Below, piece by piece: positions 6,340-12,838 of a DNA stretch of 15,387 nucleotides (position 1 is the first letter of the stretch; every line of letters begins with the position of its first letter). The notes beneath the pieces are model-generated. The model was not told the origin of the DNA, did not search any database, and was given only the letters and a program-made list of their open reading frames with translations. A program made the position numbers and the translations under genes. The stretch is from an uncultured Gemmiger sp. (lineage in GTDB: Bacteria; Bacillota; Clostridia; Oscillospirales; Ruminococcaceae), in assembly GCA_944382805.1 (NCBI GenBank), contig CALWNS010000164.1:1-15387 (forward strand), read 5' to 3'.

Positions 6340-7008
6340 TTAGGGTTCCGGGCCGTCGTCGAACTCGTTCGCGTCGCTTTCCGCGGGCGTGACGCCCGTT
6401 GCCCGGACGAACGCCTGCAAAAAGGCTTCGTTGTCGGCGTAGGTCAGCGGGATATCGACCCAGCGGGCGGCCGGGGTCCCGTCGGCGCGGGTAAGGTATT
6501 CCCGCCGGCGGTGTACCATCCCGTTTGCGTTATAGTCGGTATCCGTGCCGCCGGCCAGCACCAGCAGCGTTTGCAGCTTGCGGTACACCACCGCGCGCCG
6601 CACCAGCCCGTAGGGCACCGTGTGTTCGTGCCGGCGGCGGGGCGCGCTTTCCAGGCGGTTGACGTAGGTGTAGACCAGGCGGTCCTGTTCAAACGCCAGC
6701 GTATCCCCGTAACGGCCCGCGCCGGCGGGCAGGGCGCCGAAGCGGTCGTTTTTGCAGCGCAGGATCGCGACAGGCGCCAGGACGACGCACGGCAGCAGCA
6801 CGGCGATCATCACGCTTTGCACCAGGGCGAAGCCCGTCTCCTGCTTATCAAAGATCAGGACAAGGGCCGCCAGGACGCAGGGCACCAGCACGGCCAGCAA
6901 GACCGCGCGCACCCGCTTGGGCTTTTCCTCCAACCAGAGGGCGCTTTGCTTGTACACGGTGCGGTCGTAGCGCCGCTGGGCGGCTTTGTCGCTGGAAAAA
7001 GTCGTCAT
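6340..7008 (-). CDS. Unknown protein with two transmembrane helices
   Basis: Not recognised. It has 222 residues: a basic N-terminal tail (KRVRAV before the first helix), two hydrophobic helices at about 34-53 (AVLLAVLVPCVLAALVLIF) and 61-84, then a soluble C-terminal domain of about 135 residues. That domain has alternating polar and hydrophobic beta-like segments (DTLAFEQDRLVYTY, HTVPYGLVRRAVVYRKLQTLLVLAGG). The architecture recalls small two-helix proteins whose soluble domain resembles a PH-like or YcxB-like fold, but this is only a shape argument. GAGGGGGG precedes the ATG by 6 nt. It is the last gene of the DUF436-yggS run, 12 nt after yggS, and ends at a shared terminator. Confidence 0.75.
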   Translation of the reverse strand: MTTFSSDKAAQRRYDRTVYKQSALWLEEKPKRVRAVLLAVLVPCVLAALVLIFDKQETGFALVQSVMIAVLLPCVVLAPVAILRCKNDRFGALPAGAGRYGDTLAFEQDRLVYTYVNRLESAPRRRHEHTVPYGLVRRAVVYRKLQTLLVLAGGTDTDYNANGMVHRRREYLTRADGTPAARWVDIPLTYADNEAFLQAFVRATGVTPAESDANEFDDGPEP

Positions 7009-7020
7009 GGTGCGCCCCCC

Positions 7021-7746
7021 TCACCCCTTTTGGGAATAATCCCGCGCGCCGTAGATCGCCGTGCCGATGCGCACGATGGTGGCGCCCTCCTCGATGGCGG
7101 CGGCGTAGTCGCCGCTCATGCCCATCGAAAGCGTGTCCGGCACGGCGCAGGCATAGCGCCGGGCCTGCAGGGCAGCCAAAAGCTCGCGCATGGCCGCAAA
7201 AAAGCGGCGGGTCTCTTCCGGCGCGGCATCGGCCGGCGGGATGGCCATCAGCCCGCGCAGGCGCAGGTGGGCGGCGGCTTCGGCGGCTTCGGCCAGCGGC
7301 CACAGGCTTTCGGGCGAAACGCCGCTTTTGCTGGCCTCGGCCCCGATGTTCACCTCGACCAGAATATCCTGCACAAGGCCGGCGCGGGCGGCGGCCGCCT
7401 CGATCTTTTGCAGCAGGCGCAGGCTGTCCACGCTTTCGATCATGGCCGCGCGGCCCACCACCTTGTTGACCTTGTTGGTCTGCAAATGGCCGATGAAATG
7501 CCCCGGCTTGCCGGCATAGGCGCCGGCGTCGGTCTTTTCGACCAGCTCCTGCACATGGTTTTCGCCAAACAGGTCGATGGCCAGGTCCGCGCTGGCGCGC
7601 ACCTCCGCGACCGTGCGGGTCTTGCAGGCGGCGCACAGGCGCACTTCGGCCGGGTCGCGGCCGGCGCGGCGGGCGGCTTCGGCCATCGTTTGGCGGATGG
7701 CGGCCACATTTTCGGCCATCTGGGCCAGGGTAGCTTTGTCCGGCAT
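7021..7746 (-). CDS. YggS/PROSC family PLP homeostasis protein
   Basis: Single-domain alanine-racemase-fold protein that binds pyridoxal 5'-phosphate and helps balance PLP and amino acid pools; 241 residues, slightly above the usual 225-235. The PLP lysine is Lys42 in CAACKT. Other family motifs are FGENHVQELVEK (60-71), HFIGHLQTNKVNKVV (83-97), LRGLMAIPP (163-171) and LSMGMSGDYAAAIEEGATIVRIGTAIYG (206-233), which holds the phosphate-binding residues. The ATG at 7746 is preferred: it aligns with family N-termini and has AGGAGA 8 nt upstream, overlapping the end of the DUF436 gene. A longer frame from 7809 lies within that gene. Only 2 nt separate the two genes, so they are coupled. In many Firmicutes yggS sits with sepF and ylmG; it does not here. 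Confidence 0.94.
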   Translation of the reverse strand: MPDKATLAQMAENVAAIRQTMAEAARRAGRDPAEVRLCAACKTRTVAEVRASADLAIDLFGENHVQELVEKTDAGAYAGKPGHFIGHLQTNKVNKVVGRAAMIESVDSLRLLQKIEAAAARAGLVQDILVEVNIGAEASKSGVSPESLWPLAEAAEAAAHLRLRGLMAIPPADAAPEETRRFFAAMRELLAALQARRYACAVPDTLSMGMSGDYAAAIEEGATIVRIGTAIYGARDYSQKG

Positions 7747-7748
7747 AG

Positions 7749-8318
7749 TTACATCTCCTGATATACGGCGCGCGCCCCGCCGATATAAGGCGGGCGGGTG
7801 CGGGCGCACAGAATGTTGGCCTGGCCGATCCGGCTAAGGGCAAGCCGCACCGGCACGGCCACGCGGCGCAGGTGCATCCCGATCAGCGTGCCGCCGATGT
7901 CGATGCCGGCCGCGGCGCGGACCTCCTCCACCAGGACGGGGTCGCGGAAAGCCCGCCAGCAGCTGGTGGCCCAGCTGCCGCCCGCATGGGGCTGCGGCAC
8001 GGCGTTGACCTGCATATAGCCGCAGCGCTCGGCCGCGGCGCGCTCCAGCACGATGGCGCGGTTCAGGTGCTCGCAGCACTGGGCGGCCAGGTAGACGCCC
8101 TTTTCGGCCAGCACGGGGGCCGCGCCGGCCAGCACGGCCGCGGCGGCCTCCATGCTGCTGTCCTTGCCGATATGCCCGCCCACGATCTCGCTGCTGGAAC
8201 AGCCGATGACAAAGATATCCCCCGCGCGCAGCCCGGCCGCCCCCAGCAGTTCGGTGACGGCCTGGCGGGTCTCGGCCGTGATGCGGGCGGTATCCGGCGC
8301 GGTTTCGGTCTTGTTCAT
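7749..8318 (-). CDS. DUF436 / YwlG family protein (TIGR01440)
   Basis: Conserved Firmicutes protein of unknown function, 189 residues, normal length. Strongly conserved blocks are VIGCSSSEIVGGHIGK (37-52), AAQCCEHLNRAIVLER (78-93), VPQPHAGGSWATSCW (107-121), AAGIDIGGTLIGMHLRRVAVPVR (136-158) and CARTRPPYIGGARAVY (171-186). The Cys-Cys-Glu-His motif and the first Cys could bind metal or a thiol substrate; this is inference. In B. subtilis ywlG lies between rpiB (ywlF) and glyA-upp; here rpiB and upp are about 3 kb away on the opposite strand. The start ATG has GAAGGAGAGG upstream, and an extended -10 promoter lies directly before it. It begins a three-gene run with yggS and the two-helix protein. 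Confidence 0.92.
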   Translation of the reverse strand: MNKTETAPDTARITAETRQAVTELLGAAGLRAGDIFVIGCSSSEIVGGHIGKDSSMEAAAAVLAGAAPVLAEKGVYLAAQCCEHLNRAIVLERAAAERCGYMQVNAVPQPHAGGSWATSCWRAFRDPVLVEEVRAAAGIDIGGTLIGMHLRRVAVPVRLALSRIGQANILCARTRPPYIGGARAVYQEM

Positions 8319-8347
8319 AAAGGGTCCTCTCCTTCCCTGTTTCTTCC

Positions 8348-8356
8348 ATTATAGCA
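8348..8356 (-). promoter_or_regulatory. Extended -10 promoter of the DUF436-yggS run
   Basis: TGCTATAAT on the minus strand (8356-8348) is an extended -10 with a perfect hexamer, 30 nt upstream of the ATG. No good -35 exists at 16-18 bp; a TTGACA at 8366-8361 is only 7 bp away and cannot serve. Confidence 0.65.
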
Positions 8357-8386
8357 CGGCTGTCAAAGCCTTTTGCGCCCCCGGCA

Positions 8387-8420
8387 GCACAAAAGCCCGC
8401 TTTGCAGCGGGCTTTTGTGC
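8387..8420. terminator. Strong symmetrical terminator inside a divergent intergenic region
   Basis: A perfect 14-bp stem (8387-8400 with 8407-8420) around a 6-nt loop. The core AAAAGCCCGC...GCGGGCTTTT gives a U-run on either strand. It lies between two divergent operons, so it terminates no annotated gene. The only visible client is a minus-strand transcript starting near 8468. Confidence 0.85.
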
Positions 8421-8468
8421 ATAGAGGGGTGGGAAAGTATATAAAGGTCAGTGAATGTCTTTGTTATG
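8387..8468 (-). ncRNA. Candidate small RNA of about 80 nt
   Basis: Defined by a near-consensus minus-strand promoter (8502-8475), an expected start near 8468 and a terminator ending at 8387. The 5' half is AT-rich and looks unstructured. It has no ATG or ribosome site and contains a pyrimidine-rich stretch (CTTTCCCACCCCTCTAT on the minus strand) that could pair with Shine-Dalgarno sequences, as C-rich Firmicute sRNAs do. The terminator forms the 3' half. No known RNA family was recognised. The alternative is an attenuated leader of the DUF436 gene. Confidence 0.5.
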
Positions 8469-8474
8469 GTTAGT

Positions 8475-8502
8475 ATTATACATATTTTATAAAAAATGTC
8501 AA
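8475..8502 (-). promoter_or_regulatory. Near-consensus sigma-A promoter of the candidate small RNA
   Basis: TTGACA (8502-8497) and TATAAT (8480-8475) on the minus strand, both perfect hexamers, with a 16-bp A/T-only-like spacer (one G). It is the best promoter match in the window. Confidence 0.75.
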
Positions 8503-8511
8503 ACCGGGGCC

Positions 8512-8540
8512 TTGTATTTTTGTTTTCTTTTTATTATAAT
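8512..8540 (+). promoter_or_regulatory. Promoter of the lrp-zinc ribbon-glycosyltransferase run
   Basis: TTGTAT (8512-8517), 17 bp, TATAAT (8535-8540), with expected start near 8547. This leaves a leader of about 137 nt. Confidence 0.65.
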
Positions 8541-8576
8541 AAGGCCGTATCCACTTTATTTAATTCAGCGCGGCGG

Positions 8577-8596
8577 CGGCAAACGGCCGTTTGCCG
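8577..8596 (+). repeat. Perfect 20-bp palindrome in the lrp leader
   Basis: CGGCAAACGG is followed directly by its reverse complement CCGTTTGCCG. As RNA it folds to an 8-bp stem with a GGCC loop; as DNA it could be an operator. Only a poor T-run (CTTGCTTTT) follows, so a terminator role is doubtful. Confidence 0.5.
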
Positions 8597-8640
8597 GCCC
8601 TTGCTTTTCCGCACAAAGGAAAAACGCTTCATTTTATTTT

Positions 8641-8665
8641 TTTGTATGCTTTGCATAAATACAAA
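8641..8665 (+). repeat. Imperfect inverted repeat before the lrp ribosome site
   Basis: TTTGTATGC, a TTT loop, then GCATAAATACAAA: the arms pair apart from a 4-nt insertion. It ends 5 nt before GGAGGGG. An AT-rich symmetrical site here could be an autoregulatory operator for the Lrp-family protein. Confidence 0.4.
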
Positions 8666-8683
8666 GGAACGGAGGGGTCCCGC

Positions 8684-9112
8684 GTGGACGAGCTGGACCG
8701 AAAAATCATCCTGCTGATGCAGCAAAACGCGCGTATGCCCGTGAAAGAGATCGCGCAGAAGATCAACCTGACCAGCCCGGCCGTTTCCAGCCGCATCCAC
8801 CGGCTGGAGCAGGAGGGCGTGATCGGCGGGTATACGGTGCGCCTGCACCGCCCGGACGAGGCAAACCGCGTACAGGCGCTGATCTCGGTACAGACCAACG
8901 CCGGCGCGCGGGAAAAGTTTTTGGAGCTGGCGCAGGCCGACCCCGATGTGACCCAGTGCTACCGCGTGACCGGCACCTACAACTATACCGTCAAGGTCAG
9001 CTGCGCGGGCATCGACGAGCTGGAGCATCTGCTGACCCGCATCCAGACGATGGGCACCACCAACACGCAGATCATCCTGGCCACCCACCTGGACCGGCCG
9101 CTCACGCTGTAA
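8684..9112 (+). CDS. Lrp/AsnC family transcriptional regulator
   Basis: Feast/famine regulator of 142 residues, a usual length. The N-terminal helix-turn-helix is about 2-50 (DELDRKIILLMQQNARMPVKEIAQKINLTSPAVSSRIHRLEQEGVIGGY). The C-terminal RAM ligand-binding and oligomerisation domain is about 63-136, with VTQCYRVTGTYNYTVKV (89-105) in the effector pocket region and TNTQIIL (126-132). The start is GTG at 8684: it gives the standard N-terminus and has GGAGGGG 6 nt upstream. Upstream in-frame codons have no ribosome site. Its own promoter has a long leader with two inverted repeats. It heads a run with a zinc-ribbon membrane protein (31-nt gap) and a glycosyltransferase. The ligand is probably an amino acid by family knowledge; regulated genes are unknown. 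Confidence 0.92.
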   Translation: MDELDRKIILLMQQNARMPVKEIAQKINLTSPAVSSRIHRLEQEGVIGGYTVRLHRPDEANRVQALISVQTNAGAREKFLELAQADPDVTQCYRVTGTYNYTVKVSCAGIDELEHLLTRIQTMGTTNTQIILATHLDRPLTL

Positions 9113-9143
9113 AGTTTTTTGTTTGCAAAGGAGCATCCACCCC

Positions 9144-9527
9144 ATGTCTTTGGTTTTCTGCCCGCAGTGCGGGCTTTTGCTGCCGGCGGGGTCCACGGCC
9201 TGCCCGCGCTGCGGCCGCCCGGCCCCCGCGCCGGTCCCGGCTGTGCCGCACGCCGCCGTTCACGCCGCCCCGCACTATACCCGCGCCCCCGACCACGGCC
9301 TGCGCCTGGGCGATTACCTTGGCCCGCTGCTTTTGTTCTGCATCCCGCTTGCGGGGCTGCTGGCAGCCATGATCTGGGCCTGCGGCGGCACGGCCAGCGC
9401 CCACCGGCGCAAACTGGCACAGGCTTACCTGATCCAGCAGGTCATTTTCTGGGCCGTGGTGCTGGCGCTGGCGGTGTTTTATATGCTGGGCCTGTATATG
9501 CAGCTGCTGCAATTTTGGGCGCTTTGA
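9144..9527 (+). CDS. Zinc-ribbon membrane protein
   Basis: Small protein of 127 residues and unknown function. An N-terminal zinc ribbon has Cys6-x2-Cys9 and Cys20-x2-Cys23 (FCPQCG...ACPRCG). A Pro/Ala/His-rich linker follows, then two hydrophobic helices at about 61-81 (LGPLLLFCIPLAGLLAAMIWA) and 98-121. Such proteins occur widely in Firmicutes as 'zinc ribbon domain-containing protein', with the ribbon cytoplasmic. ATG 9144 is preferred, with AAAGGAG 10 nt upstream; an in-frame TTG at 9123 lies ahead of that site. It is located 31 nt after lrp and 19 nt before the glycosyltransferase, so probably co-transcribed. A functional link to either is not evident. Confidence 0.8.
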   Translation: MSLVFCPQCGLLLPAGSTACPRCGRPAPAPVPAVPHAAVHAAPHYTRAPDHGLRLGDYLGPLLLFCIPLAGLLAAMIWACGGTASAHRRKLAQAYLIQQVIFWAVVLALAVFYMLGLYMQLLQFWAL

Positions 9528-9546
9528 ACGGGAAAGGAGCCGGGGC

Positions 9547-10536
9547 ATGAAAGCAAGCGTGATCATTCCCAATTTGAACGGCGCGGGCTGGCTGCGGGAT
9601 TCCATCGAGTCCATCTGGGCGCAGACCGAGCGGGATTTTGAGCTGATCGTGGTGGACAACGGCTCCACCGACGAAAGCCTGGCCGTGGCCCGCAGCTACT
9701 GCGGCCGCCCGGGTTATACGCTGATCGAAAACAGCGGCAACACCGGGTTTTCCCACGCGGTGAACCAGGGCATCGCCATTGCCAAGGGCGAATACATCGC
9801 CCTGTTCAACAACGACGCCTTTGCCGAACCGCAGTGGCTGGCCGAGCTGCTGCGCACGGCCGAAAGCGACGCGCGCATTTTTGCCGTGAGCAGCCTGATG
9901 CTGCGCTATTACGAGCCGGAACTGGCCGACGACGCCGGCGATTACGTCACGCTGCTGGGCTTTGCCTGCAAGCGCGGCGACGGGCTGAAAGCCAGCCGCT
10001 ACCACCGCCCCTGCCGCGTGTTTTCCGCCTGCGGCGGCGCGGCGCTGTACCGCAAAAGCATTCTGGACGAGATCGGCGTGTTTGACGAGCTGTTCTTTGC
10101 CTATTACGAGGATGTGGACCTGAGCTGGCGGGCCAACAACTTCGGCTACAAAAACGTGTACTGCCCCACCGCGCGCTGCCGGCATATCTGCGGGGCCACG
10201 ACCGGCGCGGTGCGCTACAACCCGTTCAAGAGCATCCAGAGCGGGCGCAACAGCATTTTGCTGCCCTACAAGAATATGCCGGCCGCCATGCTGGTTTTGA
10301 ACTTTGTGCCGCTGGCGCTGGGCTACCTGCTCAAGGTGCTTATGTTCCGGCTGCGCGGCTTTGGCGGCGATTACGCCAAAGGCTTTGCCGAAGCCCGCGC
10401 CGCGCTGCCGAAAGTGGACAAGCCGAAGTTCTACTGGCGCAACCTGCCCCATTACATCTGGGCGGAGGGCAGCATGATCGCCGGGCTGTTCCGCTACATC
10501 GTCTACCGCCTGCAGCGCGCGCTGAAGATCACCTGA
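9547..10536 (+). CDS. Family 2 glycosyltransferase (WbbL/rhamnosyltransferase-like)
   Basis: GT-A fold inverting glycosyltransferase of 329 residues acting at the inner membrane face on envelope polysaccharide. Visible are SVIIPNLNG (4-12), VVDNGSTDES (35-44, nucleotide-binding), NTGFSHAVNQG (65-75), FNNDAF (87-92, the metal-binding DxD equivalent) and FFAYYEDVDLSWRANNFGY (183-201, the acceptor/catalytic ED motif). An amphipathic to hydrophobic stretch at about 245-266 (AAMLVLNFVPLALGYLLKVLM) suggests membrane association. GGAAAGGAG precedes the ATG by 8 nt. It is the last gene of the lrp run and is followed by a strong terminator. Donor and acceptor sugars cannot be named, and no polysaccharide cluster surrounds it. 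Confidence 0.9.
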   Translation: MKASVIIPNLNGAGWLRDSIESIWAQTERDFELIVVDNGSTDESLAVARSYCGRPGYTLIENSGNTGFSHAVNQGIAIAKGEYIALFNNDAFAEPQWLAELLRTAESDARIFAVSSLMLRYYEPELADDAGDYVTLLGFACKRGDGLKASRYHRPCRVFSACGGAALYRKSILDEIGVFDELFFAYYEDVDLSWRANNFGYKNVYCPTARCRHICGATTGAVRYNPFKSIQSGRNSILLPYKNMPAAMLVLNFVPLALGYLLKVLMFRLRGFGGDYAKGFAEARAALPKVDKPKFYWRNLPHYIWAEGSMIAGLFRYIVYRLQRALKIT

Positions 10537-10553
10537 ACCCCGCAAACCCAAAA

Positions 10554-10593
10554 GCGCCCCTTTCCCCGGCCTGGCCGCCGGGGAAAGGGGCGC
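10554..10593. terminator. Strong bidirectional terminator
   Basis: A perfect 17-bp stem (10554-10570 with 10577-10593) and a 6-nt loop. On the minus strand TTTTGGGTTTG follows, serving the YitT gene; on the plus strand GCTGCTTTATT follows, serving the glycosyltransferase. It lies between convergent genes. Confidence 0.85.
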
Positions 10594-10599
10594 GCTGCT

Positions 10600-11472
10600 T
10601 TATTGCGTTTCGTTTTCCTTTTTGCCCAGCACCAGGCGGCGGAAACCTTCGCCCTGGACTTCGTTGGCCTGCAGCATGATGATAAAGCTGCCGGGGTCCA
10701 GGCGGCGGATGACCTTTTCCACCTGGTACAGCTGCTTGGAGCTGCAGGCGCACAGCACCACGTCGCGCCGGTCCTGCTTATAGCCGCCGTAGCCCTGCAG
10801 GATGGTGGAGCCGCGGTCCACCTCGCGGTCGATGGCCGCGCAGGCGGCGGGGCCGTTTTCGGTCACGATCAGGGCCAGCATACAGGAGTTAAAGCCCAGC
10901 ATCATGCGGTTGATGATGAACGAGGCCAAAAAGTTGAGCAGCAGGCCGTAGATAATGGCGTCCACGTCGCGGAACACCAGGCCATTGGCCAGGATCACGG
11001 CCAGCGCCGCGCCGAAGGTCAGGTTGCCGAACGGCAGGTGCGGGTGCTTGACCTTGATGGCCATGGTGATGAAATCCACGCCGCCGGTGCTGGAGTTCTG
11101 CATATAGATCAGCGCATCGCCCATGCCCATGACCACGCCGCCGCAGACGGCAGCCAGCAGGCGGTCGCCGCCGTAGACCGGCAGCGCCGGGAGCACAAAG
11201 TCGGTAAAAAAGGCGAACAGCACCATGCAGCGCACGCTGCGCAGGAAAAAGTCCCGCCCCAGCAGTTTATAGCAGCACAGCACGATGGGCACGTTGAGCA
11301 GGATGTTGGACAGGCCGATGGGCAGCCCAAACAAGTGGTAGAGGATGGCGCCGATGCCGGCGATGCCGGTGACCGGCACCTGGGCCACCACGGCAAAACT
11401 GTAGGTGCCCAGCGCCGAGACAAAGCAGCCCAGCACTTCCAAAGCCAGATTCTTCAGGCGGTTTTCGGTCAT
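10600..11472 (-). CDS. YitT family membrane protein (DUF161 + DUF2179)
   Basis: Integral membrane protein of 290 residues, the usual family size, function not established. About five to six hydrophobic segments fill residues 8-205, including VLGCFVSALGTYSFAVVA, IAGIGAILYHLFGLPIG, the family signature NSSTGGVDFITMAIK (126-140) and FLASFIINRMMLGFNS. The C-terminal cytoplasmic DUF2179 domain is about 212-281: RGSTILQGYGGYKQDRRDVVLCACSSKQ, then IRRLDPGSFIIMLQANEVQGEGF. The start is ATG 11472 with AAAGGGGG 7 nt upstream; the longer frame to 11553 crosses a terminator. No clear promoter was found between that terminator and the start. Transport of an ion or small molecule is often guessed for this family, without proof here. 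Confidence 0.92.
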   Translation of the reverse strand: MTENRLKNLALEVLGCFVSALGTYSFAVVAQVPVTGIAGIGAILYHLFGLPIGLSNILLNVPIVLCCYKLLGRDFFLRSVRCMVLFAFFTDFVLPALPVYGGDRLLAAVCGGVVMGMGDALIYMQNSSTGGVDFITMAIKVKHPHLPFGNLTFGAALAVILANGLVFRDVDAIIYGLLLNFLASFIINRMMLGFNSCMLALIVTENGPAACAAIDREVDRGSTILQGYGGYKQDRRDVVLCACSSKQLYQVEKVIRRLDPGSFIIMLQANEVQGEGFRRLVLGKKENETQ

Positions 11473-11507
11473 GGGTACCCCCTTTCTTAGGGTCTCGAAA
11501 CGGGTCC

Positions 11508-11541
11508 AAAAAAATGCCTCCCGTATGTTTAACAGGGAGGC
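11508..11541 (-). terminator. Intrinsic terminator after the SurA-like lipoprotein gene
   Basis: A 7-bp stem (GCCTCCC, 11516-11522, with 11535-11541) and a 12-nt loop are followed on the minus strand by ATTTTTTT (11515-11508), the best T-run in the window. It lies 9 nt after the stop. Confidence 0.85.
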
Positions 11542-11549
11542 GGTTTCGG

Positions 11550-12686
11550 TCACGCGCTGCGCTTGATGTTGGCCGGTTTATAGACGTTCATGGCGCTCTG
11601 GTCCAGGGCCTGTTCCAGGGTGGCGCCGGTGTCGTACAGCATCTGCTGGACTTCCTCGCCCTTCATCGCGCTGAGCAGGTCGGCGCTGGACTTGTACGCG
11701 GACAGCGATGCGGCGTCCAGCGGATCGACCGCGCACATGGCGGCGTAGCTGGTGCCCATGTTGTACACGAACCAGGTGCCGTAGCCGGCCTCCTCGATGG
11801 CTTCGGTCAGCGTGCTGCCGTAGTTTTCGATGTCCGCCGGGGTCAGCAGCTGGCTGCCCATATAGTTCACGGCCTGGGCGCTCTCCATGGTGGCGCCCAG
11901 CACTTCGTAGGCGCGGGGGGCGTATTCGCCGGCGGCCTCATACATCGAGGTATAGCGCTCGCTGCGGCCCTGCTCGGCGGTGGCCCAGCCGTTCAGGGTA
12001 TCGGCGCATTCCTGGGCCAGCGCTTCGATCTCCTCGCTCTGTTCCGCGCTGGCAAAGGCGTAGGTGGCCGAGTCGAACAGCGGCAGCTGCACATAGTCCA
12101 GGTACACGCATTCGCCGGACAGGTAGTTGGTGTAATCCTCGTCGGTCAGCGGGGTCTGGCCGTTTTCGCCGTACAGCAGCGTAAGGATCTGCTCCGCCTT
12201 GGCGCTGTTGAGCAGGTAGGTCTCCAGCGACGCCTGGCCGATGCCGTTGGCCGCGTACAGATCGCCGGTCGACTCGTACAGGGCGGCGGCGGTATCGGCG
12301 GCTTCGGCGGTGGCGGTATCGTCCAGCACGCCGCCCAGCTCCGCAAACTTGGTCTCCACGGCCGCGTAGTATTGCAGGCTGCGCAGCGTCAGGCGGGCGA
12401 TGTAGTCCGCGCCGTCGGTGGTGACCTCCTCATCGCCGATGGTCCCGGTACACTCGGCCTTGAGCACGGCTTTTACATCGTTGGCCGTTTCGCCGGTGGC
12501 CAGGTCGGCGTCGCCGGCGGCGGTGCTGTAGGCGTTATACTGGGCCAGCAGGTAGATGCCGGCGGGGATCTCCACCCCGCCGATGCTGCCCACCGTCGCC
12601 GGGGTGGTAAGCGCACAGCCGGAGGCGGACAGCGCCATGACCAGCGCCAGTCCCAGGCTGAGGAATTTTGCACGCAAAGAATTCAT
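11550..12686 (-). CDS. Secreted SurA/PrsA-like lipoprotein
   Basis: Exported protein of 378 residues. A signal peptide is visible: basic N-terminus (MNSLRAKF), hydrophobic core LSLGLALVMALS, then ASGC with the lipid-anchored cysteine at 24. The -3 residue is Ala rather than the common Leu. The mature part is acidic, Ala/Glu/Tyr-rich and helical. Its start (VGSIGGVEIPAGIYLLAQYNAYS) resembles the N-terminal chaperone domain of SurA/PrsA foldases. No parvulin isomerase active site was recognised, so a chaperone-like or orphan role is as likely as isomerase. ATG 12686 is chosen over TTG 12695, which would be only 3 nt from AAAAGGAG; the chosen spacing (12 nt) is long. It has its own promoter and terminator. 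Probably faces the outside of the membrane. Confidence 0.75.
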   Translation of the reverse strand: MNSLRAKFLSLGLALVMALSASGCALTTPATVGSIGGVEIPAGIYLLAQYNAYSTAAGDADLATGETANDVKAVLKAECTGTIGDEEVTTDGADYIARLTLRSLQYYAAVETKFAELGGVLDDTATAEAADTAAALYESTGDLYAANGIGQASLETYLLNSAKAEQILTLLYGENGQTPLTDEDYTNYLSGECVYLDYVQLPLFDSATYAFASAEQSEEIEALAQECADTLNGWATAEQGRSERYTSMYEAAGEYAPRAYEVLGATMESAQAVNYMGSQLLTPADIENYGSTLTEAIEEAGYGTWFVYNMGTSYAAMCAVDPLDAASLSAYKSSADLLSAMKGEEVQQMLYDTGATLEQALDQSAMNVYKPANIKRSA

Positions 12687-12713
12687 TGAAAACAAACGCT
12701 CCTTTTATGGAAC

Positions 12714-12730
12714 GCCGGCCCGCGGCCGGC
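12714..12730 (-). repeat. GC-rich hairpin in the lipoprotein leader
   Basis: GCCGGCC and GGCCGGC pair around CGC, 8 nt upstream of the AAAAGGAG ribosome site (12706-12699). It may affect translation or mRNA stability. Confidence 0.4.
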
Positions 12731-12769
12731 CCTCCCCTGTCTTTCACTGCGCAGCGCGCATATGAAAGC

Positions 12770-12798
12770 ATTATACCGCGTTCGCCCGCCATTTGCAA
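12770..12798 (-). promoter_or_regulatory. Sigma-A promoter of the SurA-like lipoprotein gene
   Basis: TTGCAA (12798-12793), 17 bp, TATAAT (12775-12770) on the minus strand, with expected start near 12763. It is placed just downstream of the beta-glucuronidase terminator, so the gene is an independent unit. Confidence 0.8.
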
Positions 12799-12838
12799 GG
12801 AAGTTCAAGGTATTCTCACAATTTGGGCCGGCAGCGGC

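Larger units (their letters stand above)
8319..8683. other. 365-bp AT-rich divergent intergenic region
   Basis: The only gap over 300 bases. In order it holds the DUF436 ribosome site and extended -10, a symmetrical terminator (8387-8420), the candidate small RNA and its promoter (to 8502), the lrp promoter (8512-8540), a leader of about 137 nt with a 20-bp palindrome (8577-8596), a second imperfect inverted repeat (8641-8665) and the lrp ribosome site. Frames of 60-90 codons crossing it lack ribosome sites and are not credible genes. Confidence 0.7.

Noticed and set aside
6229..7761. 510-codon plus-strand open frame
   Set aside because: Antisense to the two-helix protein and YggS, and crosses a strong terminator.
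8361..8366. TTGACA on the minus strand as -35 of the DUF436 promoter
   Set aside because: Only 7 bp from the TATAAT; the extended -10 explains the promoter better.
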